Positions 24,851-32,016 of a stretch of DNA of 36,835 nucleotides are shown here, in pieces. The notes beneath the pieces were generated by a model that saw nothing but the letters and a program-made list of their open reading frames with translations, had not been told where the DNA came from and made no database searches. Origin of the DNA: an uncultured Roseburia sp. GTDB lineage: Bacteria > Bacillota > Clostridia > Lachnospirales > Lachnospiraceae. The position numbers were made by a program, and so were the translations under genes. Position 1 is the stretch's first letter. Each line of letters opens with the position of its first letter. The stretch covers positions 1 to 36,835 of the forward strand of contig CAMSQM010000029.1 in the NCBI GenBank assembly GCA_947062675.1, read 5' to 3'.

Positions 24851-26197
24851 ATGGCATTTGACAGTCTGTCAGAAAAACTTCAGAATGTTTTTAAGAATTT
24901 AAGGAGCAAAGGCCGCCTGACGGAAGCAGATGTAAAGACTGCCCTCAGGGAGGTTAAGCTTGCGCTGCTGGAAGCCGACGTCAATTTCAAGGTGGTAAAA
25001 CAGTTTGTAAAGGATGTGCAGGAGCGCGCGATCGGTCAGGACGTGATGAACGGGCTCAATCCGGGGCAGATGGTCATCAAGATCGTGAACGAGGAAATGA
25101 TCCGTCTGATGGGTTCGGAGACGACGGAGATTGAGCTGCAGCCGGGCAGGGCGCTCACCGTGATTATGATGGCGGGTCTCCAGGGCGCCGGCAAGACGAC
25201 CACGACGGCCAAGATTGCCGGAAAGTTTAAGCAGAAGGGAAAAAAGGTCCTTCTTGCAGCCTGTGACGTCTATCGCCCCGCGGCGATCGAACAGCTTCAG
25301 ATCAACGGGGAGAAGCAGGGCGTGGAAGTCTTTGCGATGGGAGATAAGAACCGGCCCGTCGATATTGCGAAGGCGGCGGTTGAGCACGCGAACAGACACG
25401 ATCATACGATTGTAATTCTTGACACAGCCGGACGTCTTCACATCGACGAGGATATGATGGCAGAGCTGGTGCAGATCAAGGAGGCTGTCGCGGTACACCA
25501 GACGATTCTGGTGGTGGACGCCATGACCGGACAGGATGCGGTCAATGTCGCAAAGCAGTTCGACGAAAAGATCGGAATAGACGGCGTGATTGTGACAAAG
25601 CTTGACGGAGATACCAGGGGAGGTGCGGTGCTCTCGATCCGGGCAGTGACCGGCAGGCCGGTTCTCTACGCGGGAATGGGAGAGAAGCTCTCGGACCTTG
25701 AGCAGTTTTATCCGGACCGGATGGCGTCCAGAATCCTTGGCATGGGCGATGTGCTCACGCTGATTGAGAAGGCGCAGGAGGAGTTCGACGAGGAGAAGGC
25801 AAAGAAGCTCGGCGAAAAGATGCGCCGGAACGAGTTTGACTTTGAGATGTATCTGGAGTCGATGGGCCAGATGAAGAAGATGGGGGGGCTTACCAGTGTC
25901 CTTGGCATGATGCCGGGGCTGGGCGGCGCAAAAATGCCGGAGATCGACGAGACGGCAGCCGAGAAGAGCATGGCGCGCACCGAGGCGATCATATACTCGA
26001 TGACCCCGAAGGAGAGGCAGAATCCCTCTCTGTTAAATCCGGGCAGGAAACGCCGGATCGCACAGGGCGCGGGCGTCGATATCGCGGAGGTTAACCGTCT
26101 TGTAAAGCAGTTTGAGCAGATGAAAAAAATGATGAAGCAGATGCCCGGCATGATGAAAAAGGGCAGACGGGGGATTTTTAAAGGGCTTCCGTTTTGA
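24851..26197 (+). CDS. ffh: Signal recognition particle protein Ffh (448 aa)
   Basis: SRP54-type GTPase that binds signal sequences and 4.5S/6S RNA and delivers ribosomes to the membrane receptor FtsY. The helical N domain (about 1-85) precedes the G domain with P-loop GLQGAGKTT from residue 109, DTAGRLHID and TKLDGDTRGG. The M domain (about 300-448) is methionine-rich, ending KKMMKQMPGMMKKGRRG, with the RNA-binding stretch NPSLLNPGRKRRIAQGAG. All key motifs are intact and the length is normal. It begins immediately after ylxM and is followed, after a hairpin-rich gap of 85 bases, by rpsP. This is the standard Firmicute order. Confidence 0.98.
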   Translation: MAFDSLSEKLQNVFKNLRSKGRLTEADVKTALREVKLALLEADVNFKVVKQFVKDVQERAIGQDVMNGLNPGQMVIKIVNEEMIRLMGSETTEIELQPGRALTVIMMAGLQGAGKTTTTAKIAGKFKQKGKKVLLAACDVYRPAAIEQLQINGEKQGVEVFAMGDKNRPVDIAKAAVEHANRHDHTIVILDTAGRLHIDEDMMAELVQIKEAVAVHQTILVVDAMTGQDAVNVAKQFDEKIGIDGVIVTKLDGDTRGGAVLSIRAVTGRPVLYAGMGEKLSDLEQFYPDRMASRILGMGDVLTLIEKAQEEFDEEKAKKLGEKMRRNEFDFEMYLESMGQMKKMGGLTSVLGMMPGLGGAKMPEIDETAAEKSMARTEAIIYSMTPKERQNPSLLNPGRKRRIAQGAGVDIAEVNRLVKQFEQMKKMMKQMPGMMKKGRRGIFKGLPF

Positions 26198-26204
26198 GAG
26201 AGGG

Positions 26205-26246
26205 AACCGGCGCAGTGCGCTTTCCGGGGAACGCGTTGCGTTCCCG
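26205..26246 (+). promoter_or_regulatory. Hairpins in the ffh-rpsP gap, possible leader element
   Basis: GGGAACGC (26227-26234) pairs with GCGTTCCC (26238-26245) over a GTT loop. Just before it GCGC-AGT-GCGC can form a small stem. There is no T-run, so it is not a terminator. It may act in processing or in control of the ribosomal protein gene that follows; that role is inferred. Confidence 0.4.
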
Positions 26247-26282
26247 TATAGATTTACCTGACAGATGAAGGAGGTGAGAGAG

Positions 26283-26534
26283 ATGGCTGTAAAGATTCGT
26301 CTGAGAAGAATGGGAAAGAAAAAAGCTCCTTTTTATAGAATCGTGGTTGCAGATTCCAGATCCCCGAGGGATGGAAGATGTATCGAGGAGATCGGGAGCT
26401 ATGATCCGACCAAAGATCCGACCGAGTATCATGTGAACGAGGAACTGGCAAAGAAATGGTTAGCCTGCGGAGCACAGCCGACGGATACCGTGGCGCGGAT
26501 TTTCAAATCGGCCGGTATCACCAGACAGGATTAG
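26283..26534 (+). CDS. rpsP: 30S ribosomal protein S16 (83 aa)
   Basis: Small-subunit ribosomal protein that binds 16S rRNA early in assembly. The sequence opens [20 protein letters not shown] and contains the conserved [20 protein letters not shown], both diagnostic for S16, and the length is normal. The ATG at 26283 follows AAGGAGGTGAGAGAG; a Met 18 bases upstream overlaps that ribosome site and is not the start. It is followed after 13 bases by khpA. Linkage to ffh, khpA, rimM and trmD is the classical translation cluster. Confidence 0.98.
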   Translation: MAVKIRLRRMGKKKAPFYRIVVADSRSPRDGRCIEEIGSYDPTKDPTEYHVNEELAKKWLACGAQPTDTVARIFKSAGITRQD

Positions 26535-26547
26535 TGAGGTGGAACGG

Positions 26548-26778
26548 ATGAAAAAGCTGGTTGAAGTAATCGCCAGAGCGCTTGTCGATGCTCCGGACGA
26601 GGTCGTTGTGACTGAGACGGAAAATGAGAGAGCCATTGTGCTGGAGCTGCGCGTGGCGCAGTCCGATATGGGCAAGGTGATCGGCAGGCAGGGCCGCATC
26701 GCGAAAGCAATCCGGTCCGTTGTGAAGGCTGCTGCCTCAAAAGAAGAAAAAAAGGTTATTGTGGAAATCGTTCAGTAA
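26548..26778 (+). CDS. khpA: KH-domain RNA-binding protein KhpA/YlqC (76 aa)
   Basis: Small single KH-domain RNA-binding protein; in streptococci and lactobacilli KhpA pairs with KhpB (Jag) and affects cell division and RNA levels. The sequence MKKLVEVIARALVDAPDEV is the family's N-terminus, and the GXXG loop is VIGRQGRIAKAIR. The ATG at 26548 follows GAGGTGG; a GTG at 26539 lies inside that site. It stands between rpsP and rimM as in most Firmicutes. Confidence 0.95.
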   Translation: MKKLVEVIARALVDAPDEVVVTETENERAIVLELRVAQSDMGKVIGRQGRIAKAIRSVVKAAASKEEKKVIVEIVQ

Positions 26779-26785
26779 TCTTTCG

Positions 26786-26834
26786 GCTATCCCGACTGTG
26801 AGGTGTTTTATACGCTCCGGGGGATAGCTTTTTT
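26786..26834 (+). terminator. Terminator-like hairpin between khpA and rimM
   Basis: GCTATCCC (26786-26793) pairs with GGGATAGC (26821-26828), followed at once by T6 (26829-26834). The loop of 27 bases is large, so the structure may be weak or may fold further. It would partly end transcription of the ylxM-khpA genes and lower rimM-trmD expression, or act as an attenuator. Confidence 0.55.
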
Positions 26835-26867
26835 CGTCATGGCTGACTGAATTACAGGAGGAAACAG

Positions 26868-27404
26868 ATGGAAGATTTGCTGCAGGTCGGCATTATCACG
26901 ACAACTCACGGGCTGCGGGGAGAGGTTAAAGTATTTCCAACGACAGATGATCCCGCGCGTTTTAAGAAGCTGAAGACGGTTATTCTGGACACGGGAAAGG
27001 AAAAACAGGAGCTTGAGATTGCGGGAGTCCGTTTTTTTAAAAATCTGGTCATTCTCAGTTTCAAAGGGATTAGCGACATCAGTGAAGTTCAGAAATTCAG
27101 GCAGAAAGGTCTCTTTGTCACCCGTGAAAACGCGGTGGAACTGGCAGAAAATGAATATTTTATCGCGGATCTGATCGGTCTTGCGGTGTTCACGGACGAG
27201 GGGGAAGAGCTCGGGAAGATCAGCAATGTGCTGCAGACCGGTGCGAATGATGTCTATGTCGTCCGGGGGCCGGCAGGAGAGGAAATACTGATTCCGGCGA
27301 TAAGGCAGTGCATCTGGGAGATAAAGCCCGGCGAGGGCCGCGTGCAGGTACATCTGCTGCCCGGTCTGCGCGAAGTCAATCTGAAAAAGAAGCAGGATCA
27401 GTAA
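26868..27404 (+). CDS. rimM: 16S rRNA processing protein RimM (178 aa)
   Basis: Assembly factor of the 30S head region that binds ribosomal protein S19. The N-terminal RimM barrel is seen in LLQVGIITTTHGLRGEVKVF, including the signature THGLRGEVKV. The C-terminal PRC-barrel includes YFIADLIGLAVFTDEGEELG and DVYVVRGPAGEEILIPAIR. Length is typical. GGAGG lies just upstream of the ATG. It follows a terminator-like hairpin, so it may start a sub-operon with the two genes after it. Normally trmD comes next; here a membrane protein gene is inserted first. Confidence 0.96.
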   Translation: MEDLLQVGIITTTHGLRGEVKVFPTTDDPARFKKLKTVILDTGKEKQELEIAGVRFFKNLVILSFKGISDISEVQKFRQKGLFVTRENAVELAENEYFIADLIGLAVFTDEGEELGKISNVLQTGANDVYVVRGPAGEEILIPAIRQCIWEIKPGEGRVQVHLLPGLREVNLKKKQDQ

Positions 27405-27425
27405 AAACAGGAGACAGGAAAGAAA

Positions 27426-28067
27426 ATGGCAAGATATATCAGGGAAGTGCAGCTGGACCGTCCGGATGATTTCGTACAGTATATTATGACGGATTTTCTG
27501 GGCAAACACGGATTCCGGCTGGGAGAATTTAAAGGAGAGCAGGTATACTGCGCCGGAGGCGGGCTGATCGAGATCCCAAAGTTCCTTTCATGGGGATATC
27601 AGAACGGGGTTTTCCACGTGGAGGCGTGGACGCGGAACTGCTGGCTGCCGGGGGTGTATGGAAGAGAAAATGCCATGACCGGCTGGATGGGATGTGTTCC
27701 GAAGAATGCCTATAAAAAAGATATCGAGGAGCTGATCAGCCTGCTGTATCAGCCTCTGCCGCAGGATGCGGGGGTTCCCGGAATGCAGGGCGCAGGGCAG
27801 CCGGTCTATGTGCGGGGGACGGATACCTCGCGCTATGCGACGATGGCGCTGATATTTGCCCTGATCGGACTGATCGCGGGATTAATTGTTCCGCTGATCG
27901 GTGTGATTTTCGGTGCGCTCGGCATTACATATGGAAACAAGGCAAAGAATTCCCCGAAAAAAGGAATGGCGACGGCGGCGCTGGTCATCGGAATCATTGC
28001 GGTTGTGATCAGCGTAGTCAGCTGGGGGATTAATATTTTTGTGACGATGCGGATCATTATGTGGTAA
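27426..28067 (+). CDS. DUF4190-like membrane protein of unknown function (213 aa)
   Basis: I do not recognise a function. Residues 1-110 form a soluble domain with many aromatic residues (YIREVQLDRPDDFVQYIM, VEAWTRNCWLPG, GWMGCVPKNAYKKDIEELI). A Gly/Pro/Gln-rich linker follows, then two hydrophobic hairpins at about 137-172 and 181-211 with the pattern IGLIAGLIVPLIGVIFGALG and a KGMATAALVIGI start to the second. The hydrophobic part looks like the DUF4190 family, which is scattered in Firmicutes. The gene sits between rimM and trmD, which are usually adjacent. Spacing (21 bases before, 44 after) suggests co-transcription. A link to translation or membrane stress is only positional. Confidence 0.8.
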   Translation: MARYIREVQLDRPDDFVQYIMTDFLGKHGFRLGEFKGEQVYCAGGGLIEIPKFLSWGYQNGVFHVEAWTRNCWLPGVYGRENAMTGWMGCVPKNAYKKDIEELISLLYQPLPQDAGVPGMQGAGQPVYVRGTDTSRYATMALIFALIGLIAGLIVPLIGVIFGALGITYGNKAKNSPKKGMATAALVIGIIAVVISVVSWGINIFVTMRIIMW

Positions 28068-28111
28068 AAAGATCTGATTTTCCGGCTGGATCCGGGAGGG
28101 AGGCAGAAAAG

Positions 28112-29575
28112 ATGCATTTTCATATACTGACATTATTTCCGGAAATGGTGATGCACGGCCTCTCGGAAAGTGTGATCGGCCGCGCCCTGGAGAGGGGGAT
28201 TCTGTCGGTGAGCGCGGTGGATATCAGGGATTTCACGCTGGATAAACACAGGAAGACAGATGATTATCCCTACGGCGGCGGGGCGGGAATGGTAATGCAG
28301 GCTCAGCCGGTCTATGACGCGTGGAAGTCTGTGGCGGACCGGATCGGCCGGGGAAAATCAGGCGCGCGCGTCCGGACGGTTTATCTCACGCCCCAGGGAA
28401 GGCTGTTTTCCCAGGAGCTGGCGAAAGAGCTGGCGAAAGAGCAGGATCTTATCCTGCTCTGTGGTCACTATGAGGGCGTTGACGAGCGCGTGCTCGAGGA
28501 GATTGTGACAGATTATGTCTCCATCGGGGATTATGTGCTGACCGGCGGTGAGCTTCCCGCAATGGTGCTCACGGACGCCGTCGGACGCCTGGTTCCGGGG
28601 GTGCTGAATAATCAGATGTCCGCGGAGACGGAAACCTTTCACGGCTATCTCCTGGAATATCCGCAGTATTCAAGGCCCGCCGAATGGAACGGCAGAAAAG
28701 TTCCGGCAGTGCTCCTCTCCGGAGACCGGAAAAAAGTAAGAGAGTGGCGTCTTGGGCAGTCTGTGGAGCGCACCGGCGCAAGGCGCCCGGATCTGTACCG
28801 GCAGTATCAGAGGCTGGAAGCCTGCCTGGGCGTGCTGCGGCGTGAAAAGCTCCACCACACAGACATGACGGAACTGATCGCAAGAGGGCAGGCGGAGCTG
28901 ATCTGTGCGGATGGAGCGGATATTTGTCTGTATGATAAGAACAGCGGCGCTTATTTTCACACAGCGGAGAGTGTCCCGAAAGGTCTGGCTGCGCTGGCGG
29001 CTCTGTGTGAGCACGCCGGAGGGCGCTGCGTGCAGGAGATACTTCTGGCGCTGCATCAGGATTTTATGGCAGAGGAGGCGCGGCGGCAGTACGAGGCCGA
29101 AGTGCTGATGGAATGCCGCCAGGCCGTGTACACGGGAAACGTAAAACTGCCGGTGTCGGGGCTTATCCGATCCGGCGAAGGGGCGGAGGAAGGTCTGCCT
29201 GCGATCAGGCCGCTTGGCCCGGAGCATCTTTCCTGTGTGGCGGAGCATTATGATTCTGTGGACAGGGAGTATCTGGATGACCAGATCAGAAGAGAGCAGA
29301 TGTGGGGGGCCTTTGACGGGGAAGAGCTCCTGGGGGTTGCCGGGATACACAAAGAAGGAAGCATCGGGATGCTGACTGTTTTTCCGGAACACCGGGGAAA
29401 AAGACTGGGAAAGGCGCTGGAGACTTTTGTGGTCAACGGGATTCTGGAGTGCGGATTTACGCCGTACTGCCAGATCGAAGAGGGAAATGAGATTTCCATG
29501 CGGCTTCAGAAGTCGCTGGGGCTGTATTTTTCGGGAGAAAAGCTGTACTGGATGAAATTAAGACTGCACAGGTGA
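28112..29575 (+). CDS. trmD: tRNA (guanine-N1)-methyltransferase TrmD fused to a GNAT-like acetyltransferase domain (487 aa)
   Basis: Residues 1-250 are a complete TrmD, which methylates G37 of tRNAs with S-adenosylmethionine and prevents frameshifting. Visible are DDYPYGGGAGMVM (50-62), GHYEGVDERVLEE (118-130) and the knot SIGDYVLTGGELPA (137-150). The position of the catalytic Asp169 of E. coli is Glu174 here (SAETETF). TrmD normally ends near residue 250. Here the frame runs on for 236 residues without a break and ends in a GNAT fold (about 380-487) with acetyl-CoA loop HRGKRLGKAL and EEGNEISMRLQKSLG. The start is placed by GGGAGGGAGG. rplS, normally next, is missing. An internal ATG at 28865 (residue 252) could yield the second half alone. 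Confidence 0.93.
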   Translation: MHFHILTLFPEMVMHGLSESVIGRALERGILSVSAVDIRDFTLDKHRKTDDYPYGGGAGMVMQAQPVYDAWKSVADRIGRGKSGARVRTVYLTPQGRLFSQELAKELAKEQDLILLCGHYEGVDERVLEEIVTDYVSIGDYVLTGGELPAMVLTDAVGRLVPGVLNNQMSAETETFHGYLLEYPQYSRPAEWNGRKVPAVLLSGDRKKVREWRLGQSVERTGARRPDLYRQYQRLEACLGVLRREKLHHTDMTELIARGQAELICADGADICLYDKNSGAYFHTAESVPKGLAALAALCEHAGGRCVQEILLALHQDFMAEEARRQYEAEVLMECRQAVYTGNVKLPVSGLIRSGEGAEEGLPAIRPLGPEHLSCVAEHYDSVDREYLDDQIRREQMWGAFDGEELLGVAGIHKEGSIGMLTVFPEHRGKRLGKALETFVVNGILECGFTPYCQIEEGNEISMRLQKSLGLYFSGEKLYWMKLRLHR

Positions 29576-29580
29576 ACTTT

Positions 29581-29609
29581 TTGCTTTTTTTTCCAGAATA
29601 TGCTATAGT
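29581..29609 (+). promoter_or_regulatory. Promoter of prfC
   Basis: TTGCTT (29581-29586), 17-base spacer, TATAGT (29604-29609, five of six). It lies in the 75-base gap after trmD and about 40 bases before the prfC start. Confidence 0.55.
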
Positions 29610-29650
29610 GCCAGAAGGATATTCTATAGAATCCGGAGGAACAATGAATT

Positions 29651-31237
29651 TTGAGTGATTTGAGAAAAGAAATTGAAAAGCGGCGCACATTTGCAATCAT
29701 TTCGCACCCGGACGCCGGAAAGACGACGCTGACAGAGAAGTTTCTGCTCTACGGAGGCGCGATCAACCTGGCCGGTTCCGTGAAGGGCAAGGCTACGGCG
29801 CGCCACGCCGTCTCTGACTGGATGGAGATCGAGAAGGAGAGAGGAATCTCCGTCACCTCCTCCGTGCTTCAGTTTCATTACGGCGGGTACTGCATCAATA
29901 TCCTGGACACGCCGGGACATCAGGACTTCTCGGAGGACACGTACCGCACGCTGATGGCGGCGGATTCGGCGGTGATGGTTATTGACGGCTCCAAGGGCGT
30001 CGAGGCGCAGACACGCAAGCTGTTTAAGGTCTGCGTGATGCGCCATATCCCCATCTTTACGTTTATCAACAAAATGGACCGTGATGCAAACGATACCTTT
30101 GACCTGCTCGACGAGATTGAAAAGGAGCTCGGCATCGCGACCTGCCCCGTCAACTGGCCGATCGGATCCGGAAAAGGTTTTAAGGGCGTTTATGACCGTG
30201 ACACCGGAAAGGTACGTCTTTTTTCCGACACCTTAAAGGGTACGAAAGAGGGAACGGAAAAGCAGCTGGATATCGGCGACGCGGCGCTCGCGCACGAGAT
30301 CGGGGAGGAGGCAAAGGCGAAGCTTCTCGAGGAGATCGAACTGCTGGACGGCGCCAGCGCGGAGTTTGACATGGAGCTGGTGGCGAAGGGGGAGCTTTCC
30401 CCGGTATTTTTCGGTTCGGCGCTTACGAATTTCGGGGTCGAGACATTTCTCCAGCATTTTTTGCAGATGACGTCTTCTCCGCTGCCCCGGAAGGCGGATG
30501 AACGTAGCGTGGACCCGTTTGAGGAGACATTTTCCGCTTTTGTGTTTAAGATCCAGGCAAACATGAATAAGGCGCACCGCGACCGTATTGCATTTATGCG
30601 CATCTGTTCCGGGAAGTTTACCGCCGGCATGGAGGTAATTCACGTGCAGGGGGGCAATAAAAAGATAAAGCTTTCCCAGCCGCAGCAGATGATGGCTCAG
30701 GAACGCCATATCGTCGAGGAGGCGTATGCGGGCGATATTATCGGCGTGTTCGATCCCGGCATTTTTTCAATCGGCGATACGATCACGACGGCAAAGCCGT
30801 TCCGGTTTGAGGGAATTCCCACTTTTGCGCCGGAGCATTTTGCCAGGGTGCGGCAGGTTGACACGATGAAGCGCAAGCAGTTTATGAAGGGAATGCAGCA
30901 GATTGCCCAGGAGGGAGCCATTCAGATTTTCCAGGAATACCAGATGGGCATGGAAGAGGTGATCGTCGGCGTGGTCGGCGTACTTCAGTTTGATGTCTTA
31001 AAATACCGGCTTGAAAACGAGTATAATGTGGATATCCGGATGGACAATCTGCCGTATGAGCACATCCGGTGGATTGAAAATGACGATATCAATATGGATA
31101 AGCTCGCAGGGACCTCGGATATGAAGAAAATACAGGATCTGAAAGGGCGTCCACTGTTATTGTTTGTCAATGCCTGGAGTGTCGGTATGGTTCTGGACCG
31201 CAACGAGGGGCTTATCCTCTCGGAGTTCGGACGCTAG
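29651..31237 (+). CDS. prfC: Peptide chain release factor 3 (528 aa)
   Basis: Translational GTPase that removes RF1/RF2 from the ribosome after termination. GTPase motifs are SHPDAGKTTL (residues 18-27), DTPGHQDFSEDTYR and NKMDRD, followed by the RF3-specific C-terminal domains (QFMKGMQQIAQEGAIQIFQ, VGVLQFDVLKYRLENEY). Length is normal. The start is TTG at 29651, ten bases after GGAGGA, giving MSDLRKEIEKRRTF. A nearer ATG at 29644 opens a four-codon frame (MNFE, stop TGA) that overlaps this start in another frame, so start selection is unusual. It has its own promoter and is followed by a trxA gene 120 bases on. Confidence 0.96.
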   Translation: MSDLRKEIEKRRTFAIISHPDAGKTTLTEKFLLYGGAINLAGSVKGKATARHAVSDWMEIEKERGISVTSSVLQFHYGGYCINILDTPGHQDFSEDTYRTLMAADSAVMVIDGSKGVEAQTRKLFKVCVMRHIPIFTFINKMDRDANDTFDLLDEIEKELGIATCPVNWPIGSGKGFKGVYDRDTGKVRLFSDTLKGTKEGTEKQLDIGDAALAHEIGEEAKAKLLEEIELLDGASAEFDMELVAKGELSPVFFGSALTNFGVETFLQHFLQMTSSPLPRKADERSVDPFEETFSAFVFKIQANMNKAHRDRIAFMRICSGKFTAGMEVIHVQGGNKKIKLSQPQQMMAQERHIVEEAYAGDIIGVFDPGIFSIGDTITTAKPFRFEGIPTFAPEHFARVRQVDTMKRKQFMKGMQQIAQEGAIQIFQEYQMGMEEVIVGVVGVLQFDVLKYRLENEYNVDIRMDNLPYEHIRWIENDDINMDKLAGTSDMKKIQDLKGRPLLLFVNAWSVGMVLDRNEGLILSEFGR

Positions 31238-31273
31238 GCGTAATGTCTTAAGGGCAGGGAGAATATCAGGGAT

Positions 31274-31323
31274 CAGCCGGACCGCGGAAGAGCGGTGCGG
31301 CGCTGTGCCGCGGGGAACGGCTG
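31274..31323 (+). repeat. Two-tier inverted repeat in the prfC-trxA gap
   Basis: CAGCCG (31274-31279) pairs with CGGCTG (31318-31323). Inside it CCGCGG (31282-31287) pairs with CCGCGG (31308-31313), leaving a GC-rich 20-base loop. No T-run follows, so it is not a standard terminator. It would sit in the leader of the thioredoxin gene if transcription reads through from prfC. Confidence 0.45.
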
Positions 31324-31357
31324 AGGTGTTCCCGGGACGGCGGAAAAGGAGGAAAAT

Positions 31358-31684
31358 ATGGCAGTTGTGACAGTGACAAATGACAATTTTGAGCAGGAAG
31401 TGCTGGCCTGTAAGATTCCGGTGCTTATTGATTTCTGGGCGGAGTGGTGCATGCCCTGCAGAATGCAGTCTCCCGTGATTGACGAGATGGCGGAGGAGCT
31501 CGACGGAAAAGTTAAGTTCTGTAAAGTCAATGTGGACGAGGAGTCTGCGCTCTCCCTGAAATATCAGGTGATGAGTATTCCGACGCTGATTGTGATGCAT
31601 CTGGGCCAGTTTAAGACGAAAGCGGTCGGGATGCAGGATAAAGCGGCGATCAGGGAACTTCTTAAAGCGTGTGAGACAGAATAA
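31358..31684 (+). CDS. trxA: Thioredoxin with CMPC active site (108 aa)
   Basis: Small cytoplasmic disulfide reductase. The active site is W30-C-M-P-C34, where the usual residue after the first cysteine is glycine. The buried Asp25, Pro39 after the active site and the cis-proline Pro75 (MSIPTLIV) are all as in classical thioredoxins, and the length is standard. An extra cysteine, Cys55, is present. Substituting the dipeptide between the cysteines shifts redox potential in this family, so it may serve a special partner. It starts after AAAGGAGG. No thioredoxin reductase gene is near. The main housekeeping trxA may be elsewhere. Confidence 0.93.
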   Translation: MAVVTVTNDNFEQEVLACKIPVLIDFWAEWCMPCRMQSPVIDEMAEELDGKVKFCKVNVDEESALSLKYQVMSIPTLIVMHLGQFKTKAVGMQDKAAIRELLKACETE

Positions 31685-32016
31685 TACAGAGGGCATATCC
31701 GGGGAGAATCGGGACTTCCGGAAGATCTGCCTGACAGAGAGGCTGTCGCATGGAAAACGGATTTTATGTCTGGTTTCTTTTATGCGGCGGTCTCTTTTTT
31801 GCGTGCCGGGAACGGGCGTGCGTCCTGCGGGAAATGGCGTGTTCCGGAACCGGGCATGCTGTGTACGGTTTCCGGAACCGGGGCGGGCATGCTGTGTACG
31901 GTTTCCGGCATCCTGTGTGCCGTCTGCGGCATCCTGCGCGCGTGCCTCTTGCGGTGAGAGCGCGCCTGTGTTATCTTCGGAACAGAAAACAGATACAGAA
32001 ACGGAAGGAGGTTCTC
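31685..32016 (+). other. 332-bp spacer with tandem repeats before the LytTR gene
   Basis: No supported gene. Open frames cross it, one of which (ATG at 31750) reads in frame into the LytTR gene, but its product here is repetitive and rich in Arg, Cys and Gly, and its ribosome site is poor. The main content is a GC-rich run of 33-bp repeats at about 31840-31945, described separately. No clear -35/-10 pair was found, so the LytTR operon promoter is unplaced. Confidence 0.6.
31852..31908 (+). repeat. 33-bp-period direct repeat (two exact 24-bp copies, degenerate flanks)
   Basis: A 24-base sequence beginning GGGCATGCTGTGTACGG and ending TTTCCGG occurs at 31852-31875 and again at 31885-31908, a period of 33 bases or about three helical turns. 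Partial copies extend on both sides (TTCCGGAACCGGG before 31852, and GGCATCCTG twice near 31906-31938). Each unit has a palindromic GCATGC and a near-palindromic TTCCGGAACC. The site lies 110-165 bases before the LytTR gene, whose family binds pairs of direct repeats, so an operator is possible. Confidence 0.7.

Noticed and set aside
28061..28111. TrmD start at 28061
   Set aside because: It overlaps the preceding gene without a ribosome site; the ATG at 28112 gives the standard TrmD N-terminus.
31852..31908. CRISPR array
   Set aside because: Only two exact copies, just nine bases between them, no cas genes.
31750..32016. N-terminal extension of the LytTR protein from an ATG at 31750
   Set aside because: The extension is made of the 33-bp repeats and is Arg/Cys-rich; the TTG at 32017 has a far better ribosome site and gives the usual family N-terminus.
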